Shown: positions 1 to 5,869 of the stretch, piece after piece | Layout: each line of letters opens with the position of its first letter | Position numbering within the stretch: the first letter of the stretch is position 1 | Assembly (NCBI GenBank): GCA_964384805.1 | Contig: CAYLLO010000048.1 | Coordinates: forward strand, 1-8,027 | Length of the DNA: 8,027 bases | Direction of reading: 5' to 3' | Source: HGM10611 sp964384805 | GTDB lineage: Bacteria; Bacillota_I; Bacilli_A; ML615J-28; CAG-313 | The notes under the pieces: model-generated | What the model was told of the DNA's origin: nothing | Database searches by the model: none | The model's input: the letters and a program-made list of their open reading frames with translations, nothing else | Made by a program: the position numbers and the translations under genes

Positions 1-25
1 TATCATGCTTATAAATTTAAATTTT

Positions 26-86
26 TTTGTAAATTTCTAAAAACGTTGACATAAATTTTCAAAAATGGTAAATAGAAATTTACAAA
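26..86. repeat. 14-bp perfect inverted repeat, possible operator
   Basis: TTTGTAAATTTCTA at 26-39 is repeated exactly in inverse orientation at 73-86, with 33 bases between the arms. The spacer contains a TTGACA (46-51), but the hexamer 17 bases further on (TAAATA, 69-74) is a poor -10. The arms are AT-rich, and the gap is long for an RNA hairpin. A pair of protein-binding sites in front of a gene beyond the left edge is one reading; an element end is another. The repeat itself is plain in the sequence; its role is inferred. Confidence 0.4.
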
Positions 87-112
87 CAAGTTGCATTTGC
101 CGGTTGGATGAT

Positions 113-143
113 AGAAATAAAAATAGGTCCATTATGACCTATT
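113..143 (-). terminator. Rho-independent terminator of the PduL gene
   Basis: AATAGGTC (122-129) and GACCTATT (136-143) form a perfect 8-bp stem with a six-base loop. Read leftward, it is followed by TTTATTT. It begins 24 bases past the PduL gene's stop codon, as expected for that transcript. The other strand also has T-rich sequence after the stem, so it may work in both directions. Confidence 0.7.
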
Positions 144-167
144 CTTATCTATTTATATTTAAATAAC

Positions 168-743
168 TTATTTTACAATCGTTCCTACACAGTTAGGTCC
201 TGCTAATACCGCATTTGATTCATCAGTATCTATATGCATAGCTAGAGCATATGAATCACTAACACGTGCTACAACATCTCCAAAAATTAAACTTCTACCA
301 TTACTTTCAATTTTAACAGACACAATGTCTTTATCCTTTACACCAAGCTCTACAGCATCTTTGCTTGTCGCATGAATGTGACGTTTCGCAACGATAACTC
401 CTTCTTTAATTTCTAAAGATCCACATGGTCCAATAATGATACATCCTGGAGTTCCTGCTAAATCTCCTGATTCTCTAACCACAATTGGTAAACCAATACT
501 TCTTGCGTCAGTCGCACTTAATTCTACTTGCGTTGCCTTACGATAAGGACCTAGAATTGAAACTCCTGGTAAACTTTTTTTAGGACCAACAATTTCCACT
601 TTTTCATTACAAGCATATTGTCCTGGTTGGGATAATTCTTTTTTAATGGTTAACTCAGCATTTTCACCAAATAAAACTTTAAAATCAGCTTCTGATACAT
701 GTACATGACGAGCAGAAGTTTCAACAATAAATTCTTTTGCCAT
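168..743 (-). CDS. pduL: PduL-type phosphate acyltransferase (phosphotransacetylase)
   Basis: This enzyme interconverts acyl-CoA plus phosphate with acyl phosphate plus CoA, using propionyl-CoA or acetyl-CoA. The 191-residue protein shows the family's two repeated histidine motifs, RHVHVS at residues 12-17 and RHIHAT at 121-126, and the late MHIDTDESNA motif around 169-178. In PduL these histidines (13, 15, 122, 124, 170) sit in the dinuclear zinc site. The catalytic domain starts almost at residue 1, so there is no N-terminal encapsulation peptide of the kind that sends PduL into bacterial microcompartments, and no microcompartment genes are nearby. A cytosolic role making acetyl phosphate for ATP production, in place of a classical Pta, is therefore likely. 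No acetate kinase gene is visible. GAAAGGA lies about ten bases before the ATG, and a consensus promoter lies just upstream. Sampled stretches are 32-43% GC, somewhat above rimO and the transporter genes. The family call is strong; the physiological acyl substrate is inferred. Confidence 0.93.
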   Translation of the reverse strand: MAKEFIVETSARHVHVSEADFKVLFGENAELTIKKELSQPGQYACNEKVEIVGPKKSLPGVSILGPYRKATQVELSATDARSIGLPIVVRESGDLAGTPGCIIIGPCGSLEIKEGVIVAKRHIHATSKDAVELGVKDKDIVSVKIESNGRSLIFGDVVARVSDSYALAMHIDTDESNAVLAGPNCVGTIVK

Positions 744-778
744 AATTAATATTTCCTTTCACTAATATACTCATATAT

Positions 779-807
779 ATTATACCTTATATAAGCCTTT
801 TTGTCAA
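779..807 (-). promoter_or_regulatory. Sigma-A promoter of the PduL gene
   Basis: Read leftward, TTGACA (807-802) and TATAAT (784-779) are both perfect consensus hexamers separated by exactly 17 bases. The -10 is about 36 bases ahead of the start codon, leaving room for a short leader with the GAAAGGA ribosome binding site. This predicts strong expression, fitting a central metabolic enzyme. Confidence 0.85.
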
Positions 808-924
808 TTTAACTATCTTTGTAAATCTTTCTAAATGTTTATTATATCTTTTATATTTATCTTCCGTACTATATCTTAATATCCCATCAAAAGTATTATT
901 ATGTAGACTTTCTTGCTGTATTTT

Positions 925-953
925 TTGTCAAATTTTTAAAAATAAGGTATAAT
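925..953 (+). promoter_or_regulatory. Sigma-A promoter of rimO
   Basis: TTGTCA (925-930) and a perfect TATAAT (948-953) are 17 bases apart. The start codon at 984 follows an AAGGAG ribosome binding site (971-976) with a seven-base spacer. The promoter is back to back with that of the PduL gene; their -35 boxes are about 117 bases apart, and both carry AAGG immediately before the -10. Confidence 0.82.
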
Positions 954-983
954 AAAGATAAGTTTATTTAAAGGAGTTACTTT

Positions 984-2276
984 ATGAATTTAGGAATTAT
1001 TTCTTTAGGTTGTGCTAAAAATTTAGTTGACACCGAAATATTTTTAGGTTTGGCCAAAGAATTCAATTTAAACATTGTTAATAATTTTAAACAAGCAGAT
1101 ATTTTAGTCGTTAACACCTGTGGTTTTATCGAAAGTGCCAAACAAGAAGCTATTGATACTATTTTAGAACTTGTTGAATATCAAAAACAAGGTAAAATTA
1201 TTATTGCGATGGGATGCCTAGTTGAACGCTATTTAGAGGATTTAAAGAAAGAAATCCCAGAAGTTGATTATTATATTCCAATCAAAGATTATCCTAAACT
1301 ACATAAGATTTTTGAAGAAATCACCAACAACCAAGCTACCACAACTTTTGATTGTGCCACTAGGGTTATTTCTACCAGTCCCAATTACGCTTATTTAAGA
1401 ATTTCTGAAGGATGTAATAACCGATGTTCTTATTGTGCTATTCCTTTAATTAGAGGTAGTTTTCGAAGTAGACCATTTGATGATATTATAATGGAAGCAA
1501 AATACTTAAGTAGTAAAGGGATTACGGAACTTAATGTTATCTCGCAAGATACATCACGTTATGGTAGCGATATTAATTCTAGTTTAGCATCTTTACTTGA
1601 GGCATTAGCCAATTTAAATAAATTTAAATTGATTAGAGTATTATATTTATATCCTGATGAAATTACACTTGAATTATTAGAAGTAATGAAGAAACATGAT
1701 TCAATCGTTAAATATTTTGATATTCCAATTCAACACGCCTCTAACCAAATCTTGAAAGCGATGAACCGCCGAGGCAATCAAGCGTTAATTACTAATGTTA
1801 TTAATCAAATAAGAACGATGATGCCTAATGCGATTATTAGAACAACTTTAATTGTTGGATTCCCAGGTGAAACAGATAATGATTTTCAAATATTAAAAGA
1901 CTTTGTGAAAAAGACCAAATTTGATCGCTTAGGAGTTTTTAAATATTCTGATGAAGAAGATACTCCAGCTTATGATATGGATAACAAAATAGACGAAGAA
2001 ACCAAAGAGATACGTTTTAAAGAAATTATGCAAGTTCAATATTTGGTAACTCAAGAATTAAATAAAAAACTAATTGGACAAACTTTTGAAGTTTTAGTTG
2101 ATCATTATGACGATAAAAAGCATGCCTATGCATGTCGCAGTTTTAGAGAAGCTCCTGATGATGTTGACGGATATATTTATTTAAAAGAAAAGGTTCTTAT
2201 CGGAAAGTATTATACTGTTGAAATTACCAATATTAAAGATTATGATTTAATAGCTAAATTAAAACAGAAGAAATAA
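984..2276 (+). CDS. rimO: Ribosomal protein S12 methylthiotransferase RimO
   Basis: RimO is a radical-SAM enzyme that adds a methylthio group to the beta carbon of a conserved aspartate in ribosomal protein S12. The 430-residue protein has the full family order. The N-terminal domain carries three cluster-binding cysteines at about 10 (SLGCAKNLVDTE), 46 (NTCGF) and 78 (MGCLVERY). The radical-SAM core has the CxxxCxxC motif at 144, 148 and 151 (GCNNRCSYCAIP), followed by IRGSFRSRP. A C-terminal TRAM domain spans roughly 362-428. The GCAKNLVDTE start and overall length fit RimO better than the tRNA enzymes MiaB or MtaB. The AAGGAG site seven bases upstream fixes the start. Codon use is strongly AT-biased. 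The gene appears monocistronic, with its own promoter and terminator, and converges on the leftward genes to its right. Confidence 0.95.
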   Translation: MNLGIISLGCAKNLVDTEIFLGLAKEFNLNIVNNFKQADILVVNTCGFIESAKQEAIDTILELVEYQKQGKIIIAMGCLVERYLEDLKKEIPEVDYYIPIKDYPKLHKIFEEITNNQATTTFDCATRVISTSPNYAYLRISEGCNNRCSYCAIPLIRGSFRSRPFDDIIMEAKYLSSKGITELNVISQDTSRYGSDINSSLASLLEALANLNKFKLIRVLYLYPDEITLELLEVMKKHDSIVKYFDIPIQHASNQILKAMNRRGNQALITNVINQIRTMMPNAIIRTTLIVGFPGETDNDFQILKDFVKKTKFDRLGVFKYSDEEDTPAYDMDNKIDEETKEIRFKEIMQVQYLVTQELNKKLIGQTFEVLVDHYDDKKHAYACRSFREAPDDVDGYIYLKEKVLIGKYYTVEITNIKDYDLIAKLKQKK

Positions 2277-2290
2277 TTCTTCTGTTTTTA
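2261..2290 (+). terminator. Rho-independent terminator of rimO, overlapping its stop codon
   Basis: The 8-base arm CAGAAGAA (2265-2272) pairs with TTCTTCTG (2277-2284), and the flanking AAAA/TTTT extends the stem to 12 bp. The loop is the four bases ATAA. A T-run follows. The left arm is the last four sense codons of rimO, and the stop codon TAA is in the loop. The structure is nearly symmetrical, so it could also stop leftward transcripts leaving the AlbA_2 gene. Confidence 0.82.
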
Positions 2291-2344
2291 TTATTAGTTT
2301 GTACCTTCTAATAGAGTTTTCTTTTAAATAATAAAACGGGACTT

Positions 2345-2377
2345 TACACAGTTTCTCATAAGGATATTAACTGTGTA
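2345..2377. other. Hairpin at the left edge of the AlbA_2 cassette
   Basis: TACACAGTT (2345-2353) and AACTGTGTA (2369-2377) form a perfect 9-bp stem around a 15-base loop. Most of the left copy of the 18-bp cassette repeat lies in the loop. Read leftward it lies about 29 bases past the AlbA_2 stop codon and is followed, after nine bases, by TTTTATTATTT, so it could help terminate that gene. A stem at a mobile-element end is the alternative. Confidence 0.45.
2353..2370 (+). repeat. 18-bp inverted repeat, left copy
   Basis: TTCTCATAAGGATATTAA is found here and, in exact inverse orientation, at 3930-3947. The two copies bracket the compositionally distinct AlbA_2 gene. Outside the repeat the flanks show only scattered matches (both have a GGG run 13-17 bases further out). 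No convincing target-site duplication was found. Confidence 0.6.
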
Positions 2378-2405
2378 TTGGCGGTGCTCGGTGTTGTAAT
2401 GTTAA

Positions 2406-3695
2406 TTATAGTTTCAGATATTTTTTATCATTTCCGCGACCCACGACCTTAATCAATCCTTCGTCACGCATTTGTTTTGCGAGAGTGAAAGCACGTGTTT
2501 TCTTTATCCCGAGAAGTTTTTGAATTTCAATTTCCGTAATTTGACCGTTTTCTTCAATATAATCACGTATTTTCTGCATTTGTGCTGTAACAACGGTTTC
2601 GCTTTCTTTTGGTATCGCACAATTCATGTTAGGCAAAATAATTTTAAAGGTGTTTGATGTTACTTCTATTCTCGGCTGTTCGGAACAGCTTGCATACAGA
2701 TTGTATATCCTACGAATACCCGTACCGTAGGATTCAACCAAATGCAGACGGTGGAAAATATTGGCAAGATTTTTATTTCTCGACTGTGAAATACCGCTGC
2801 GAATATCATCAGGAGAAAGCCCCGGCAGAAGTCCACCTATTGATATGAATTCCATTTCCTTATCATTGACGTTGATAATAATACTACCGCTAAAGCTATA
2901 ATCACGGTGTACGAGTGCATTGAGCAATGCCTCGCGCAGAGCCTCCTCGGGATAATCGACCTTTTCGATACGTTCAAGTCCTTTGAAAGTTGCTACCGTT
3001 TTGTTGCAGAGAGCAAGATATGCGAAAGTGTCATCAAGCTGTTCGAATATTGAACCGCCGAACTCTTTGCTGTCACGGAACTTGGTATTTTCCTCGTCTG
3101 CAAATACCGCCACTTTTATGGTATGCGTACATTGATCGGAAATAATGAGTGCAAGGTTGCTGTATAGATCATCAGCTTGAGTAGTGATACCAAGTGTGCG
3201 GTATTTAGTTTTTGAAAATTCGATATTGTAACGTTTAAAGGCTTCCTTTGCGTTCTTGAAGGTAAGCTCCTGTTCCATAGAACGCATACTTTCAAATGTA
3301 TCGCCATCCGATTCCTTGATCATCGCTCTGATTTGTTCGGGAGAAGCAGACACAGAGGATGTTCCTTGACGAACAAACACACCGCTCGACTTTAATCCTT
3401 TTGATTTCAGATAATAAGGCTTATACGAACCTTCTCCCACGGTGATACGTACCACCTGCTTTTCTTGAATGGTGTATTTTACAAACATAGTTACATCAGG
3501 CATAATTGCATCACGAATGCCATTTGTAATGCGTGTATAATTTTCGTCCACATTATCTATACCTACGGCATTTCCGTTGTTATCGATTCCTATGTAAATC
3601 ACGCCACCGTCCGTATTTGCAAACGCAATAACCTCTTTATAAAGCTCGTCTGTGAATTGTAACTTAAATTCAATATTTTCGGTTTCAAATGTCAT
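2406..3695 (-). CDS. AlbA_2 (Schlafen-like) / GHKL-ATPase-like / winged-helix regulator
   Basis: The 429-residue protein has the layout of the COG2865 group of putative transcriptional regulators. An AlbA_2 domain covers about residues 4-120, with the E-x-EFK start and AFANTDGGVIYIGID motif. An ATPase-like domain follows at about 240-345, with NALVHRDY at 259-266 resembling the GHKL N-box, a GGLLPG turn, and SRNKNLANIF...VESYGTGIRRI. A winged helix ends the protein at about 373-429. AlbA_2 is related to the Schlafen core and is linked to nucleic-acid binding. The group's role is poorly defined; regulation, stress and phage-related roles have all been proposed. GGAGGTG lies five bases before the ATG and confirms the start. 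Leucine and arginine codons such as CTC, CTG and CGC are frequent here, unlike rimO and the ABC genes, and sampled stretches are about 38-47% GC against 23-28% there. An 18-bp inverted repeat flanks it. The family call is strong; function and DNA target are unknown, though autoregulation is suggested by the promoter. Confidence 0.85.
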   Translation of the reverse strand: MTFETENIEFKLQFTDELYKEVIAFANTDGGVIYIGIDNNGNAVGIDNVDENYTRITNGIRDAIMPDVTMFVKYTIQEKQVVRITVGEGSYKPYYLKSKGLKSSGVFVRQGTSSVSASPEQIRAMIKESDGDTFESMRSMEQELTFKNAKEAFKRYNIEFSKTKYRTLGITTQADDLYSNLALIISDQCTHTIKVAVFADEENTKFRDSKEFGGSIFEQLDDTFAYLALCNKTVATFKGLERIEKVDYPEEALREALLNALVHRDYSFSGSIIINVNDKEMEFISIGGLLPGLSPDDIRSGISQSRNKNLANIFHRLHLVESYGTGIRRIYNLYASCSEQPRIEVTSNTFKIILPNMNCAIPKESETVVTAQMQKIRDYIEENGQITEIEIQKLLGIKKTRAFTLAKQMRDEGLIKVVGRGNDKKYLKL

Positions 3696-3724
3696 AGTGA
3701 CACCTCCAATAATATGTTGATTAT

Positions 3725-3753
3725 ATTATATACCTAATATTCACTTTTGTCAA
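3725..3753 (-). promoter_or_regulatory. Sigma-A promoter of the AlbA_2 gene
   Basis: Read leftward, TTGACA (3753-3748) and TATAAT (3730-3725) are perfect consensus hexamers with a 17-base spacer. The start codon lies about 30 bases below the -10, with GGAGGTG (3707-3701) between. Such a strong promoter on a regulator gene suggests that it is normally held down by a repressor. Confidence 0.82.
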
Positions 3754-3787
3754 GTGAACAAAGTGAATGTTCAGCGAATTTTCACTT
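3740..3787. promoter_or_regulatory. Cluster of four TTCACTT half-sites over the AlbA_2 promoter
   Basis: TTCACTT or its complement AAGTGAA occurs at 3740-3746, 3752-3758, 3761-3767 and 3781-3787. The first two form a 7-5-7 palindrome that covers the -35 box. The last two face the other way with 13 bases between them. Binding here would block RNA polymerase. The AlbA_2 protein has its own winged helix and is the obvious candidate to bind, giving autoregulation, but that is inferred. Confidence 0.6.
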
Positions 3788-3835
3788 TTTAAGTTTATTC
3801 AGCAGATAAAACAGTATACTTTTTCAACATCAGAA

Positions 3836-3877
3836 ATGCCCTAGCTCTTTTATTTGTTTACTGAATAGCCAGGGCAT
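3836..3877 (-). other. Hairpin upstream of the AlbA_2 promoter
   Basis: ATGCCCTAGCT (3836-3846) and AGCCAGGGCAT (3867-3877) form an 11-bp stem with a 20-base loop. In leftward RNA the single imperfect pair is G-U; in rightward RNA it would be A-C, so the leftward transcript folds better. No good T-run follows it in that direction, so a plain terminator is doubtful. It may be a backup terminator for the ABC operon, a structured RNA piece or a remnant of an element. Confidence 0.45.
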
Positions 3878-3915
3878 AAAAAATGTAGTACAGACTCTCG
3901 CCCATATTACATTTT
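3878..3915 (-). terminator. Probable terminator of the ABC exporter operon
   Basis: Read leftward, AAAATGTA (3915-3908) and TACATTTT (3887-3880) form an 8-bp stem with a 20-base loop, and the arm runs on into TTTTTT. It starts 52 bases past the stop codon of the second exporter gene. The stem is weak and the loop long, so termination is plausible rather than certain. Confidence 0.4.
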
Positions 3916-3947
3916 CTCTTGGATTTAACTTAATATCCTTATGAGAA
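3914..3947. other. Small hairpin containing the right copy of the 18-bp repeat
   Basis: TTCTC (3914-3918) pairs with GAGAA (3943-3947), and inside it GGAT (3921-3924) pairs with ATCC (3935-3938). One whole side of the structure is the 18-bp repeat. Two bases are shared with the neighbouring terminator-like stem, so the two folds compete slightly. Confidence 0.35.
3930..3947 (-). repeat. 18-bp inverted repeat, right copy
   Basis: This is the exact reverse complement of the copy at 2353-2370, ending 20 bases short of the stop codon of the second ABC gene. The two copies define a segment of about 1,595 bases that holds only the AlbA_2 gene and its control region. No transposase gene is in the segment. 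Confidence 0.6.
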
Positions 3948-3967
3948 CCTACCTTTTGGGCCCCGCT

Positions 3968-5869
3968 TTATTCAAGTTCAAAGGCCCCCGTATATAATTG
4001 ATAATAAGTACCTTTTTGTTCTAATAATTGTTCATGACTTCCACGTTCAATAATTCTACCTTGTTCTAAAACCATAATCACATCTGAATTCATAATTGTT
4101 GATAATCGATGAGCAATTACAAAGACGGTTCTACCTTCCATAAGCTTATCCATCCCTCGTTGAACTATTGCTTCAGTTCTAGTATCAATGGAAGATGTTG
4201 CCTCATCTAGAATCATTACTGGTGGATCAGCAACAGCTGCTCTAGCAATCGCAATCAATTGACGTTGCCCTCCTGAAAGATTAGCTCCATTATTAGTAAG
4301 TAAAGTATCATATCCTTCTGGAAGTCTTGTGATAAAGGTATCTGCCCCTGATAATTTGGCGGCCGCAATACATTCATCATCTGTTGCTTCTAAATTACCA
4401 TATCTAATGTTATCCATAACGGTTCCTGTGAAGAGGTTAGTATCTTGTAACACTATTCCTAGTGATTTTCTTAAATCACTCTTTTTTATTTTATTAATAT
4501 TTATTCCATCATAACGAACCTTTCCATCCGCAATATCATAGAATCGATTAATCAAATTAGTAATCGTTGTTTTACCTGCTCCCGTAGCCCCAACAAAGGC
4601 TACTTTTTGTCCAGGTTCAGCATAAACTGAAACATCATGTAAAACAGTTTTCCCTTCAACATAACCAAAATCAACTTCGGTTAACCTTACATCTCCTTGT
4701 AAAGGCGTATAAGTTAGCGTTCCATCTTGATGTGGGTGTTTCCATGCCCAATGACCTGTATGTTTATTAGTTTCAAGAAGATCACCATTTTCTTGTATTT
4801 CTACATTAACTAAAGTCACATAACCAGCATCAACTTCTGGCACTTCATCCATTAAACTAAATACACGACTTGCCCCTGCCGCCCCCATAACAATTGAATT
4901 GATTTGTTGGGAGAATTGATTAATATTACCAGTAAATTGTTTTGTCATGTTTAAGAATGGTACTACAATACTAATACTGAAGGCCGCACCACTAATACTA
5001 AAGTTTGGAATATTAGTGGCAAGGAATATTCCTCCCATTACCGCAATAACTACATATAAAACATTACCAATATTACTAATTATTGGACCTAACATATTGG
5101 CATAAGCATTAGCTCGATAACTATCTTCATATAAAGCCTCATTTATTTTATCAAAATCAGTTTTAGCTTCTTTTTCGTGGCAAAATACTTTAACAACTTT
5201 TTGTCCATTCATCATTTCTTGAATGAATCCTTCAGTTGCCCCAAGAGCTTTTTGTTGGCGAATAAAATATTTTGCGGAACCACCACCAATTTTACCAGAT
5301 ACAATTAACATAATTGCCACACCTAGTAAAACTATTAATGTCATCCAAATACTATAATACAACATAATTCCAAGTACGCATAAAACAATAACTGATGATT
5401 GAATTATAGATGGTAAAGACTGAGATACTAGTTGTCTTAAAGTATCTATATCATTCGTATAATAACTCATAATATCCCCATGTTTATGTGTATCAAAATA
5501 TTTGATTGGTAAATTTTGCATTCCATTAAACATTTGACGTCGCATTTTACATAAGAATCCTTGGGTCATATATGCCATTAATTGCTCTCTTGTGGTAATC
5601 GCAATAATGGATAATATATATAAAAATGCAAGTAAAATAATTAAAGGCTTTATTTCCAATATTGCTTCCGCCCAATTAGTCGTTGGTTGCCATTTATCAA
5701 TCGCATCAATTACTTTTTGTAAGAAAATTGCCGGAAGGGTTGCGGTTACAGATTGGAATAAGATACATGCAATCATTATTGGAGCAAGTACTGGGTAAGA
5801 TTTAAAGAAATACTTTATTACTCTAAATAATGTTCCTTTATCAACTTTTCTTTTAGGCATTGTTGGCAT
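3968..5869 (-). CDS. ABC exporter half-transporter, canonical ATP site
   Basis: This 633-residue membrane protein is one half of a heterodimeric ABC exporter, with six membrane helices in about residues 15-335 and an ATPase domain after about 390. All catalytic motifs are intact: Walker A GATGAGKT at about 427-434, Q-loop Gln 475, LSGGQ at 531-535, Walker B ILDEATS with catalytic Glu 556, and switch His 587 (IAHRLST). About 45 extra residues between the membrane and ATPase domains, including GHWAWKHPH, mark a known subgroup of Firmicutes exporters. The reading frame is open up to 5968, but GGAGGT (5882-5877) lies seven bases before the ATG at 5869, which fixes the start and gives MPTMPKRK. 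That ribosome binding site lies inside the end of the preceding gene, and the two overlap by 17 bases, so translation is probably coupled. The substrate is unknown; drugs, lipids and peptides are all exported by relatives. Confidence 0.92.
   Translation of the reverse strand: MPTMPKRKVDKGTLFRVIKYFFKSYPVLAPIMIACILFQSVTATLPAIFLQKVIDAIDKWQPTTNWAEAILEIKPLIILLAFLYILSIIAITTREQLMAYMTQGFLCKMRRQMFNGMQNLPIKYFDTHKHGDIMSYYTNDIDTLRQLVSQSLPSIIQSSVIVLCVLGIMLYYSIWMTLIVLLGVAIMLIVSGKIGGGSAKYFIRQQKALGATEGFIQEMMNGQKVVKVFCHEKEAKTDFDKINEALYEDSYRANAYANMLGPIISNIGNVLYVVIAVMGGIFLATNIPNFSISGAAFSISIVVPFLNMTKQFTGNINQFSQQINSIVMGAAGASRVFSLMDEVPEVDAGYVTLVNVEIQENGDLLETNKHTGHWAWKHPHQDGTLTYTPLQGDVRLTEVDFGYVEGKTVLHDVSVYAEPGQKVAFVGATGAGKTTITNLINRFYDIADGKVRYDGININKIKKSDLRKSLGIVLQDTNLFTGTVMDNIRYGNLEATDDECIAAAKLSGADTFITRLPEGYDTLLTNNGANLSGGQRQLIAIARAAVADPPVMILDEATSSIDTRTEAIVQRGMDKLMEGRTVFVIAHRLSTIMNSDVIMVLEQGRIIERGSHEQLLEQKGTYYQLYTGAFELE

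Noticed and set aside
54..70. A stretch resembling a CodY box (AATTTTCWGAAAATT).
   Set aside because: By hand it matches about 11 of 15 bases, which is easily reached by chance in DNA this AT-rich.
46..74. Rightward promoter TTGACA-17-TAAATA.
   Set aside because: The -10 matches consensus at only three of six positions, and only a nine-codon frame follows before the PduL terminator.
2336..2352. The outer left flank GGGACTTTACACAG looks like an insertion sequence end.
   Set aside because: The right flank does not mirror it, no transposase or target duplication is present, and I cannot assign it to a named family from the sequence alone.
2472..2848. Two rightward open frames opposite the AlbA_2 gene.
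   Set aside because: They lie entirely antisense to a well-supported gene, have no family resemblance and no proper ribosome binding sites.
3886..3910. On the reverse strand, AATATGG followed by GAGAGTCTGTAC recalls the conserved loops of purine riboswitches.
   Set aside because: The flanking bases do not form the required P1, P2 and P3 helices, and the downstream gene is not a purine gene.
3830..3967. A 45-codon open stretch directly after, and in frame with, the stop codon of the second ABC gene, reading SGAQKVGSHKDIKL onward.
   Set aside because: It has no start codon except one deep inside, overlaps three hairpins, and the ABC protein ends at the normal place for its family. Read-through is not supported.
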